Assembly: GCA_002353225.1 (NCBI GenBank)
Contig: DEJF01000041.1
Coordinates: forward strand, 1-20,443
DNA length: 20,443 bases
DNA from: Prevotella sp. UBA2755
GTDB taxonomy: Bacteria > Bacteroidota > Bacteroidia > Bacteroidales > Bacteroidaceae
Reading direction: 5' to 3'
Shown: positions 12,849-19,571 of the stretch, piece by piece
Layout of the letters: each line of letters starts with the position of its first letter
Position numbering within the stretch: position 1 is the first letter of the stretch
The notes under the pieces: generated by a model
The model's database searches: none
Told to the model about the DNA's origin: nothing
What the model saw: the letters and a program-made list of their open reading frames with translations, nothing else
Translations under genes and position numbers: made by a program

Positions 12849-13580
12849 ATGAGACAGGCAATGATTTTCGCAGCAGGACTGGGTACCCGCTTGAAACCTC
12901 TTACAGACACGATGCCCAAGGCATTGGTGCCTGTGGCTGGTCAACCGTTGCTCTGGCATGTCATCATGAAGTTGAAGGCGGCAGGTTTTGAGCGTATCGT
13001 TGTCAATGTGCATCATTTCGCCGACCAGATCATCGACTACCTAAAGGCAAATAGCAATTTCGGACTGGATATCCGAATCAGTGATGAGCGTGAGCAACTC
13101 TTGGAGACGGGGGGTGGTATCAAGAAGGCACTTCCCTTGTTTGACACCGATAGTCCTATCCTGATTCATAATGTGGACATCCTCAGTAACCTTGATCTGG
13201 CACAACTACCGATGGATACACCCTTGCTGGTTGTCAGTGAGCGCAAGACGAAACGCTATCTTCTTTTCGATGACGACATGCGCCTGCAGGGGTGGACGAA
13301 CATAGAGACAGGAGAACTGAAAGGTCCTGTTGCCAACGCTCCACTCTCCACTCTCCACTCTCCACTCAAAAGACTTGCTTTCTCTGGTATTCATGTGTTC
13401 CATCCCTCGTTGGCACCCTTGCTGAGTGACTGGCGCGACCGTTTCCCCATCATGGACTTCTACCTGAGTGCCTGTGGCACCCATCTTATACGAGGTTATG
13501 AGGCGACAGACCTTCACCTGTTGGATGTCGGCAAACTCGATACGCTCGACCAAGCAGAGCAATTTATAAATAATATATAG
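12849..13580 (+). CDS. murU: MurU-like sugar-1-phosphate nucleotidyltransferase
   Basis: Probable N-acetylmuramate-alpha-1-phosphate uridylyltransferase, which turns MurNAc-1-P and UTP into UDP-MurNAc in peptidoglycan recycling. The 243 residues begin with the nucleotidyltransferase signature AMIFAAGLGTRLKPLTDTMPKAL (4-26), then LETGGGIKKAL, HNVDILS (metal-binding Asp) and LAFSGIHVFHP. Length and order fit MurU-type enzymes, which are shorter than glucose-1-phosphate thymidylyltransferases. A different sugar nucleotide cannot be excluded from sequence alone. The AmgK-like partner just upstream supports the MurU call. I chose ATG 12849 because homology starts there; the frame stays open upstream through the heptamer repeat. 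An insert APLSTLHSPL before KRLAFSG is encoded by a second heptamer array. Confidence 0.85.
   Translation: MRQAMIFAAGLGTRLKPLTDTMPKALVPVAGQPLLWHVIMKLKAAGFERIVVNVHHFADQIIDYLKANSNFGLDIRISDEREQLLETGGGIKKALPLFDTDSPILIHNVDILSNLDLAQLPMDTPLLVVSERKTKRYLLFDDDMRLQGWTNIETGELKGPVANAPLSTLHSPLKRLAFSGIHVFHPSLAPLLSDWRDRFPIMDFYLSACGTHLIRGYEATDLHLLDVGKLDTLDQAEQFINNI
13340..13367 (+). repeat. Heptanucleotide repeat inside murU
   Basis: Four perfect copies of CTCCACT in tandem, encoding most of the loop APLSTLHSPL. It resembles the repeat at 12814-12841 (CACTCT core). Because 7 is not a multiple of 3, gain or loss of one or two units would break the murU frame; only changes of three units keep it. Confidence 0.85.
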
Positions 13581-13586
13581 TATAGT

Positions 13587-15221
13587 ATGCAACAGAAGAT
13601 TATTATTTTGGATTTCGGTTCACAGACGACCCAGTTGATAGGTCGTCGTGTCCGTGAGTTGGATACCTTCTGCGAGATTCTGCCTTACAACAAGTTCCCC
13701 AAGGACGACCCCTCGGTGATAGGCGTTATCCTTAGCGGCTCGCCCTTCAGCGTCCACGATCCCGAGGCTTTCAAGGTTGACCTCAGCCAGTTCATAGGTC
13801 GCATCCCCGTGCTGGGCATCTGCTATGGTGCACAGTTCATCTCGCACACCCTTGGCGGTAAGGTCGAGAAGGCAGATAGCCGCGAGTACGGACGTGCTCA
13901 TTTGGAGACCATCAATCTCTATAATCCCCTCTTCAAGGGCTTCGACAGAGGCTCACAGGTATGGATGAGTCATGGTGACACTATTACTGCCATTCCTGAT
14001 GGTTTTGAGGTGATTGGCTCGACGAAGGACGTGAAGAACGCTGCCTTCTGGTCTCCCTCTCCTTTTGGAGAGGGTCGGGGTGAGGCTCCCGTCTGGGCAG
14101 TACAGTTCCACCCGGAGGTGTTCCATACCATTCAAGGAACGCTGCTATTGCGTAACTTCGTAGTGGACATCTGTGGCTCTAAGCAAGACTGGAGTGCCGC
14201 TTCTTTTGTCGACACAACCGTCAAGGAGTTGAAAGAGCAGATTGGTAACGACCGTGTCATCCTTGGACTCTCTGGTGGTGTTGACTCCTCCGTCGCTGCC
14301 GTCTTGTTGAATAAGGCGATTGGCAAGAACCTCACTTGTATCTTCGTCGACCATGGTATGCTCCGCAAGAACGAGTTCACACAGGTGATGGAAGACTATA
14401 AGGTACTGGGCTTGAACGTGATTGGTGTGGATGCCAGTGAGAAGTTCTTTGGTGACCTTGCCGGTGTGACAGAGCCAGAGCAGAAACGTAAGATCATCGG
14501 TCGTGACTTTGTGGAGGTGTTCAATGCTGAGGCAAAGAAGATTACTGATGCCAAATGGCTTGCTCAGGGTACCATCTATCCTGACCGCATCGAGTCCCTC
14601 AATATTACGGGTAAGGTGATCAAGAGCCATCATAATGTGGGTGGACTGCCTAAGGAGATGAACCTCCAACTCTGTGAACCCCTTAAATGGTTGTTCAAGG
14701 ACGAGGTGCGTCGTGTAGGTCGTCAGTTGGGTATGCCCGAGCATCTTATTACCCGTCATCCATTCCCAGGTCCAGGTCTTGCCGTCCGCATCTTGGGTGA
14801 CATCACTCCAGATAAGGTCCGTATCCTGCAGGATGCTGATGACATCTATATCCGTGGTTTGCGTGAGTATAAGGTTAGACTATCTGGTGAGGAGGCACGT
14901 AAGGTGCTTGCCGCTGGTGTGCCTGCCCAGATGACAGATGGTGAGATAGAGGTATCCCTCTACGACCAGATATGGCAGGCAGGTGCTATCTTGTTGAGCA
15001 CTGTACGCAGTGTTGGTGTGATGGGCGACGAGCGTACCTACGAGCATCCCGTGGCACTCCGTGCTGTCACCTCCACTGATGCCATGACAGCCGACTGGGC
15101 ACATCTGCCTTACGACTTCATGGCGAAGGTGTCTAATGAGATTATTAATAAGGTACGCGGAGTCAACCGCGTCTGCTATGACATCTCCTCAAAACCACCC
15201 GCAACGATAGAGTGGGAGTAA
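13587..15221 (+). CDS. guaA: GMP synthase (glutamine-hydrolysing)
   Basis: GuaA converts XMP to GMP with ATP and ammonia from glutamine. The 544-residue product has a class I amidotransferase domain (1 to ~195; Cys79 in GICYGAQ, His175 and Glu177 in QFHPEVFH). The ATP-pyrophosphatase domain carries the PP-loop LSGGVDSS at 228-235. The C-terminal dimerisation domain contains HPFPGPGLAVRILG and ends KPPATIEWE. It is about 20 residues longer than the E. coli enzyme (525). Much of the excess is at residues 155-167 (SPSPFGEGRGEAP), encoded by a REP-like palindrome placed in frame just ahead of the strand carrying His175. It starts 6 bp after murU, so it is probably in the same transcript. All catalytic residues are intact. 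Confidence 0.97.
   Translation: MQQKIIILDFGSQTTQLIGRRVRELDTFCEILPYNKFPKDDPSVIGVILSGSPFSVHDPEAFKVDLSQFIGRIPVLGICYGAQFISHTLGGKVEKADSREYGRAHLETINLYNPLFKGFDRGSQVWMSHGDTITAIPDGFEVIGSTKDVKNAAFWSPSPFGEGRGEAPVWAVQFHPEVFHTIQGTLLLRNFVVDICGSKQDWSAASFVDTTVKELKEQIGNDRVILGLSGGVDSSVAAVLLNKAIGKNLTCIFVDHGMLRKNEFTQVMEDYKVLGLNVIGVDASEKFFGDLAGVTEPEQKRKIIGRDFVEVFNAEAKKITDAKWLAQGTIYPDRIESLNITGKVIKSHHNVGGLPKEMNLQLCEPLKWLFKDEVRRVGRQLGMPEHLITRHPFPGPGLAVRILGDITPDKVRILQDADDIYIRGLREYKVRLSGEEARKVLAAGVPAQMTDGEIEVSLYDQIWQAGAILLSTVRSVGVMGDERTYEHPVALRAVTSTDAMTADWAHLPYDFMAKVSNEIINKVRGVNRVCYDISSKPPATIEWE
14055..14085 (+). repeat. REP-like palindromic element inside guaA
   Basis: CCCTCTCC-TTTT-GGAGAGGG is a perfect 8-bp stem, followed by TCGGGGTGAGG. 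This CCCTCTCC/GGAGAGGG plus GGGGTGAGG arrangement is typical of small dispersed palindromes found in many bacterial genomes, usually between genes. Here it is translated as part of SPSPFGEGRGEAP. No other copy occurs in this window, so dispersal must be checked genome-wide. Confidence 0.6.
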
Positions 15222-15236
15222 ATATATTAACAAGAA

Positions 15237-16280
15237 ATGAAAGACTATAATAAACTATTATTTGTCATCATTGTATTCTTCAGTCATGTAGCGGCAGTCT
15301 GTGCGCAAGTTCAGAATTTGTCGCAAGAGAGTGAGGATTCCACCATTAATGTCATCTCTTTTTTCTGTAAGAATGACACGATGGATTATCGTATATCCAT
15401 GATGAAATACAAAATCCATGAGAATGATACGACACTTAACTATTTTACAAGTTCGGATTTTAGAATTATAGTCCGTGACTCAACCAGTAATGGCTATAAG
15501 TTGGAGTATATAGAGCTGGGCAACAGGCAGATAGACGGTGATGAGGTCGATTTCTTGGATAAAGGTGTGTGGAGTAAGATAGCCTCATTAAGTGAGAAGC
15601 AACATGTGATCTTCACAATCGATGAGTTGGGCAACCTGCAACATATAGAGAATTGGCGTGAGGTTAAACAGACAATGTACGATTCTATTGATCTTTTATG
15701 TGATAGTCTTTATGCCAAAACGCCAGAACTTGACTCTGTTATGCCGCGGTCTCGTCTGGAGATGTCTATGAAATCACGATATGCTTCAGAAGAAAGCATG
15801 TGGGGTGTCTATGAGGAACTGCAATTATTATTTGGAGTGCATGGCAAATCATTCACCATAGGCAGAAATGAAATTAAGGATGATAGTGGATATCCCTCGA
15901 TTACTACTTCTGTTGCGTCGTATGGCTCTTATGAAGAAGATGAGGCTTTGGATGGCGATTATTTCATTTTGGGCAAAACGACACAGACGATTCCAAGTGA
16001 GGACGTGGCAACAATTGTAAGTGGACAGTTGTCTGGTATGCTTAGTGACGATGCAGTCAGAAAAATGAAGGAAGCAAACCTCAACAATTTGTTGGAGGAT
16101 GCCCAGCTAACTAACCTTGAAGCGTATTACCTATTTTATAATGGATGGCCATGTGATATGAGTAAACAATTAATTATGACTTTGAATGGTTTTGAGTATA
16201 TTACCACAAAGCATATTGTATGGCTCTCAAGGAGTTGGCATGTTTACGGAGGACAAAAGCAAGAGCAGCAGGAAACATAG
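15237..16280 (+). CDS. Secreted protein of unknown function
   Basis: I do not recognise a family. The 347-residue product begins with a signal peptide (MKDYNKLLFVIIVFFSHVAAVCAQ, cleavage likely after CAQ), so it should be exported to the periplasm or beyond; there is no lipobox. The mature part is acidic and mixed alpha/beta with no further membrane span. It contains no obvious catalytic motif and is rich in Asp, Glu, Ser and Tyr. It starts 15 bp after guaA and is the last gene before a strong terminator, so it is likely co-transcribed, though its job need not be related. Codon use and lower GC differ somewhat from guaA, compatible with a faster-evolving lineage-specific gene. Confidence 0.75.
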   Translation: MKDYNKLLFVIIVFFSHVAAVCAQVQNLSQESEDSTINVISFFCKNDTMDYRISMMKYKIHENDTTLNYFTSSDFRIIVRDSTSNGYKLEYIELGNRQIDGDEVDFLDKGVWSKIASLSEKQHVIFTIDELGNLQHIENWREVKQTMYDSIDLLCDSLYAKTPELDSVMPRSRLEMSMKSRYASEESMWGVYEELQLLFGVHGKSFTIGRNEIKDDSGYPSITTSVASYGSYEEDEALDGDYFILGKTTQTIPSEDVATIVSGQLSGMLSDDAVRKMKEANLNNLLEDAQLTNLEAYYLFYNGWPCDMSKQLIMTLNGFEYITTKHIVWLSRSWHVYGGQKQEQQET

Positions 16281-16306
16281 ATTTTGTGAGTGAGAGTAAT
16301 ACCTAT

Positions 16307-16338
16307 AAAGCCGGAAGTGACAACTTCCGGCTTTTTTT
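16307..16338 (+). terminator. Intrinsic terminator of the kinase/RapZ-murU-guaA transcript
   Basis: AAAGCCGGAAGT and ACTTCCGGCTTT form a perfect 12-bp stem around GACA, followed by seven T. It lies 27 bp after the stop of the secreted-protein gene. Confidence 0.92.
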
Positions 16339-16348
16339 ATCGAATTTA

Positions 16349-16380
16349 TTTTGTGGTTTGCCAAATAATACTTATCTTTG
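16349..16380 (+). promoter_or_regulatory. Promoter of the DUF2975/regulator pair
   Basis: TTTTG (16349-16353), exactly 19 bases, TATCTTTG (16373-16380). Start expected near 16386, with a leader of about 60 nt before the ATG at 16447. Confidence 0.8.
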
Positions 16381-16382
16381 CA

Positions 16383-16405
16383 TATCGATAAACGATAAAT
16401 TTATC
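16383..16405. promoter_or_regulatory. Overlapping inverted repeats at the transcription start, candidate operator
   Basis: TATCG-N5-CGATA (16383-16397) overlaps the perfect 12-bp palindrome GATAAATTTATC (16394-16405). The motif lies right at the expected start of transcription of a gene pair that encodes a Cro/C1-type regulator, so autorepression is a reasonable guess. Confidence 0.4.
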
Positions 16406-16446
16406 AAAATAAACAATAAATATTTAATAATTAAAAGTAAGTTGAT

Positions 16447-16920
16447 ATGAAGAATTGGATAAAGAATTGGTGGAATATTGATTATCTGTCCCTTGAGGAC
16501 TCAAGTGCCTACAAACAGCCATGGAGTATTGTAATTAGTGTTGTTCTGTACCTTCTGTTAGACCTTTGGCTTTTCATTGGTATACAGGAAAGTGTACCAT
16601 CTTTCGGAAATAAAGACTTAAAGGTATGCGCCCTCATGATAGTTTTTCTTATCTGTTTTATCTATATCTGGATAAAAATTGGCAGAAACATCAGACAAGG
16701 AAAAGTCTTTACTAAGGACAACGCCCGACTTCTCACACGGATGGGTAACCTTGTAACCTTGTTCTCTTTTGCACTTAGTGCATTGATATTTGACATCTCT
16801 CAATATTGGACAGTGTTTGTGACGACATTCTCTTTTCTAATAGGAGGAGCTTTGGAGTTGACTGGTTGGATGATACAGCGAGGTATTGACATGCAAAAAG
16901 AGCAGGAATTAACGATATAG
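16447..16920 (+). CDS. DUF2975-type membrane protein
   Basis: The 157-residue product has four predicted membrane spans (about 26-45, 60-78, 98-116 and 122-140). Between spans two and three lies the stretch GRNIRQGKVFTKDNARLLTRMG, typical of DUF2975 proteins. The biochemical function of this family is not known. It is followed after 2 bp by a small Cro/C1 regulator, the usual partner of DUF2975, which supports both calls and suggests that the membrane protein modulates the regulator. It has its own promoter and lies beyond a strong terminator, so it forms a separate operon. Confidence 0.8.
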   Translation: MKNWIKNWWNIDYLSLEDSSAYKQPWSIVISVVLYLLLDLWLFIGIQESVPSFGNKDLKVCALMIVFLICFIYIWIKIGRNIRQGKVFTKDNARLLTRMGNLVTLFSFALSALIFDISQYWTVFVTTFSFLIGGALELTGWMIQRGIDMQKEQELTI

Positions 16921-16922
16921 CG

Positions 16923-17129
16923 ATGGGACAGATCATTGTCAATTTAGACGTGGAGATGGCAAAGCGTAAGATATCACTGGGCGAACTCGCCGAGCGGATA
17001 GGACTGACGCAGGCAAATCTCAGTATCCTGAAGACGGGAAAGGCAAGGGCAGTACGCTTTACCACCCTTGAGGCAATCTGTCGCGAGTTGGGTTGCCAGC
17101 CGGGCGATATCCTGGAGTATAGGGAGTGA
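16923..17129 (+). CDS. Small Cro/C1 (XRE, YozG-like) transcriptional regulator
   Basis: The 68-residue product is almost wholly a helix-turn-helix domain: VEMAKRKISLGELAERIGLTQANLSILKTGKARAVRFTTLEAICRELGCQPGDILEY. YozG-type regulators of this size bind DNA as dimers and are found next to DUF2975 membrane proteins. Start and stop are clear (2 bp after the DUF2975 stop). Its 3' end abuts the convergent sulP gene with one base between the stops. The inverted repeats at 16383-16405 are a possible binding site. Confidence 0.88.
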   Translation: MGQIIVNLDVEMAKRKISLGELAERIGLTQANLSILKTGKARAVRFTTLEAICRELGCQPGDILEYRE

Positions 17130-17130
17130 G

Positions 17131-18834
17131 CTATCCCACTATCTCCTTCGCCCTTGCCAGGGCGAGGTCGATGTGGTTGCAGATGTTCTCCTCGCCGATG
17201 ATGCGCTGGAAATTATTGCGCTTGAGAACGGTCTCCACCTTCTCGTTGACACCAGAGAGGACGACGGTGATGCCCTCCTTCTGACTCATCAGACACATAT
17301 TCTCAAGGTTGTGCAGTCCAGTGGAGTCGATGAAAGGAACCTTACGCATTCGGATGATACGCACCTTGGGATGACGACCATAGCGTGCCATGATGTCCTC
17401 GAAACGGTTGCCGGCTCCGAAGAAGTAAGGACCATTGATCTCATAGACCTCCACACCCTTTGGAATAGTGAGATGCTCCAAGTTTCCAGCCTCCATATCC
17501 GCATCCTCGTTGAGGTCAATCTCGTTCAATACCGCATGTACATCGGTCGTCTCTGCCATACGACGCATGAAGAGCAGACAGGCACAGATGAGTCCGAACT
17601 CGATGGCAACGGTGAGGTCGAAGATGATGGTGAGGAAGAACGTGAGCAGCAATACCGTGATGTCGCTCTTCGGGTTACGCAGCATGGCAAGGAAAGAACG
17701 CCAACCACTCATGCCATAGGCGACGACAACCAGTACGCCAGCCAGGCAAGCCATCGGGATATACTGGGCAAGTGGCATGAGGAACAGGAAGATGAGCAAC
17801 AGCACGGCGGCATGGATGATACCAGCCACAGGGGTGCGTCCCCCGTTATTGATATTCGTCATCGTACGGGCGATGGCTCCTGTTGCGGGAATACCACCAA
17901 AGAGGGGTGAGGCGATATTAGCGATACCCTGTCCGATGAGTTCTGTATTCGAGTTATGATGGTCGCCGATGACACCATCCGCAACAGTAGCAGACAGCAG
18001 ACTCTCGATGGCTCCCAAGACAGCAATGGTGACAGCAGGACCAACCAGTCCTTTGATCGTCTCCCAAGAGAGCGCTGGCACAACGGCACCGGGCAGTTGG
18101 GAGTTAATGCTGAAACGGTCGCCGATGGTCTCGATGGTCGTCACACCAGCATACTGTTTGAGTAGCAAAGCAGTTATCGTGATGACAACAATGGCTACCA
18201 GAGAACCAGGAAGAGAACGCAATGGCGACAAGCGGAACATACGAGCCAGTATGGGCCATGCGGCTATAATGATGACACTGGCAATACCCATCAGGGCACT
18301 CCAGCAGTCGATATTCCCCAAATGGGAGAAGTAGGCAATCCACTTCTCGACGAAGTCAGAGGGTACTGTGTCCATCTGCATGCCCAGCAGGTCCTTGATC
18401 TGTGTGGTGAAGATAGTGACGGCGATACCACTCGTGAAGCCCACGACAATAGGATAGGGGATATACTTGATAATCGTTCCAAGTCGAAGGACGCCTAACA
18501 GAATGAGGAACACACCAGCCATCAGGGTGGCGATGGTCAGTCCCTGCATACCATATTGTTGGATGATGCCATAGACGATGACGATGAAGGCGCCCGTAGG
18601 TCCTCCAATCTGCACCTTGCTACCTCCGAAGAGTGATATCATGAGTCCTGCCACAATGGCAGTGATGATACCTTTCTCTGGTGACACACCACTGGCAATA
18701 CCAAAAGCGATGGCAAGCGGAAGTGCCACGATACCCACAATAATACCCGCCATCAAGTCGGCGAGGAACGTCTTCTTGTCGTAATGCTTGATTGCCGAAA
18801 TCATCTTCGGCTTAAAGTCCAATGTCTTAACCAT
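17131..18834 (-). CDS. SulP-family inorganic anion transporter with STAS domain
   Basis: The 567-residue product has the SulP signature near the start (DLMAGIIVGIVALPLAIAFGIASGV and GPTGAFIVIVYGI) and about 12-14 hydrophobic spans up to ~residue 425. A cytoplasmic STAS domain (about 450-567) follows, with FIDSTGLHNL, where Ser504 is the usual phosphorylatable position. SulP proteins move sulfate, bicarbonate or dicarboxylates, usually with Na+ or H+; the substrate cannot be read from sequence. It is monocistronic, with its own promoter at 18861-18891, downstream of mscL on the same strand. Confidence 0.92.
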   Translation of the reverse strand: MVKTLDFKPKMISAIKHYDKKTFLADLMAGIIVGIVALPLAIAFGIASGVSPEKGIITAIVAGLMISLFGGSKVQIGGPTGAFIVIVYGIIQQYGMQGLTIATLMAGVFLILLGVLRLGTIIKYIPYPIVVGFTSGIAVTIFTTQIKDLLGMQMDTVPSDFVEKWIAYFSHLGNIDCWSALMGIASVIIIAAWPILARMFRLSPLRSLPGSLVAIVVITITALLLKQYAGVTTIETIGDRFSINSQLPGAVVPALSWETIKGLVGPAVTIAVLGAIESLLSATVADGVIGDHHNSNTELIGQGIANIASPLFGGIPATGAIARTMTNINNGGRTPVAGIIHAAVLLLIFLFLMPLAQYIPMACLAGVLVVVAYGMSGWRSFLAMLRNPKSDITVLLLTFFLTIIFDLTVAIEFGLICACLLFMRRMAETTDVHAVLNEIDLNEDADMEAGNLEHLTIPKGVEVYEINGPYFFGAGNRFEDIMARYGRHPKVRIIRMRKVPFIDSTGLHNLENMCLMSQKEGITVVLSGVNEKVETVLKRNNFQRIIGEENICNHIDLALARAKEIVG

Positions 18835-18860
18835 TTATCTAATCATTCTGAAAACGGTTG

Positions 18861-18891
18861 CAAAGGTATGCAAAAAATATAAGGTGGCAAA
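18861..18891 (-). promoter_or_regulatory. Promoter of the SulP transporter gene
   Basis: On the minus strand TTTG (18891-18888), exactly 19 bases, TACCTTTG (18868-18861). The leader is about 20 nt. The -33 element falls in the loop of the mscL terminator, and the spacer contains its T-run. Confidence 0.8.
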
Positions 18892-18908
18892 CAATCACCA
18901 CCTTATAT
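18871..18908 (-). terminator. Intrinsic terminator of mscL
   Basis: An 11-bp perfect stem (18877-18887 with 18898-18908, ATATAAGGTGG / CCACCTTATAT) around a 10-nt loop, followed on the minus strand by six T (18876-18871). It starts 25 bp after the mscL stop. Confidence 0.82.
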
Positions 18909-18933
18909 TATATTAATAAGTCAAATTCTTGAT

Positions 18934-19356
18934 TTATTTCTGCTTCAGCAAGTCGCGGATCTCAGCGAGCAACTCCTCCTGGGTAGGTCCTGCGGGAGCC
19001 TCAGGAGCCGGCTCTTCCTTCTTGCGGTTCAACTTGTTCATCGCCTTAATCATCAGGAAGATACAGAAAGCGATAATCATGAAGTCGAGGATATTCTGGA
19101 TAAACTGTCCGTAGGCAAAGACAGCGGCACCAGCCTCCTTGGCCTCTGCCAGTGTCTTGTAGGTTCCCTCGCCCAGATTAACGAACAGGTCTACAAAACT
19201 GATGCCACCTGTGCACAGACTGATGACTGGCATGATGATGTCCTCAACCAGACTAGAAATAATCTTACCAAAAGCACCGCCGATGATCACACCGACAGCC
19301 ATGTCCATGACGTTGCCCTTCATGGCAAACTCTTTGAATTCTTTAATAAATCCCAT
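18934..19356 (-). CDS. mscL: Large-conductance mechanosensitive channel
   Basis: MscL is a homopentameric inner-membrane channel that opens under high membrane tension to release solutes in hypo-osmotic shock. The 140 residues start MGFIKEFKEFAMKGNVMDMAVGVIIGGAFGKI. This holds the amphipathic N-terminal helix and the first membrane helix with its Gly/Ala packing face. The second membrane helix (about 86-108) is followed by a cytoplasmic helical bundle ending LLAEIRDLLKQK, preceded by a Pro/Ala/Glu linker. Length fits the family (about 136-145). It has its own terminator. No convincing promoter was found; TATATTTG on the minus strand (19502-19495) is possible but lacks a -33 match. Confidence 0.96.
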   Translation of the reverse strand: MGFIKEFKEFAMKGNVMDMAVGVIIGGAFGKIISSLVEDIIMPVISLCTGGISFVDLFVNLGEGTYKTLAEAKEAGAAVFAYGQFIQNILDFMIIAFCIFLMIKAMNKLNRKKEEPAPEAPAGPTQEELLAEIRDLLKQK

Positions 19357-19571
19357 AATCTTTAATTTTAATGTTTAACTATAATGTTTAAATTGTAATC
19401 TGCGTTTTACAATCTCAGGCTATTGCCCTTGATTTATCTCATTTTTAATGTTTAATACAGAATCTTTAATCTTAATTAAGACAGAAATCAAGTGCAAATA
19501 TAGATATTTTTTCGTAACTTTGTGCCCGAAAAAGGAAAAATTTTAATAAACCCTTTAAATAATTAGTAAAA
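19357..19571. other. AT-rich intergenic region between divergent mscL and GAPDH genes
   Basis: This 215-bp gap contains direct repeats of TTTTAATGTTTAA (near 19366 and 19443), related AATCTTTAAT words and a small hairpin (ATTGTAA 19392-19398 with TTACAAT 19407-19413). No coding frame is convincing. It must hold the mscL control signals and holds the GAPDH promoter at its right end. Confidence 0.5.
19515..19522 (+). promoter_or_regulatory. -7 box of the GAPDH gene
   Basis: TAACTTTG inside TTCGTAACTTTG, the same 12-base core as in the three repeated promoters at 11111-11289. The -33 match is weak. The predicted leader is about 43 nt and ends in an A/T-rich stretch without a Shine-Dalgarno sequence. 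Confidence 0.7.

Noticed and set aside
14145..14759. 204-residue minus-strand reading frame inside guaA
   Set aside because: Antisense shadow; the plus strand encodes the highly conserved GMP synthase core with all motifs intact.
16220..16450. 76-residue plus-strand frame over the terminator and promoter at 16307-16380
   Set aside because: Translates through a strong terminator and the next promoter; no start context.
17068..17910. 280-residue plus-strand reading frame opposite sulP
   Set aside because: Antisense shadow of a well-supported SulP/STAS gene; His/Glu/Asp-rich composition is an artefact of the complementary strand.
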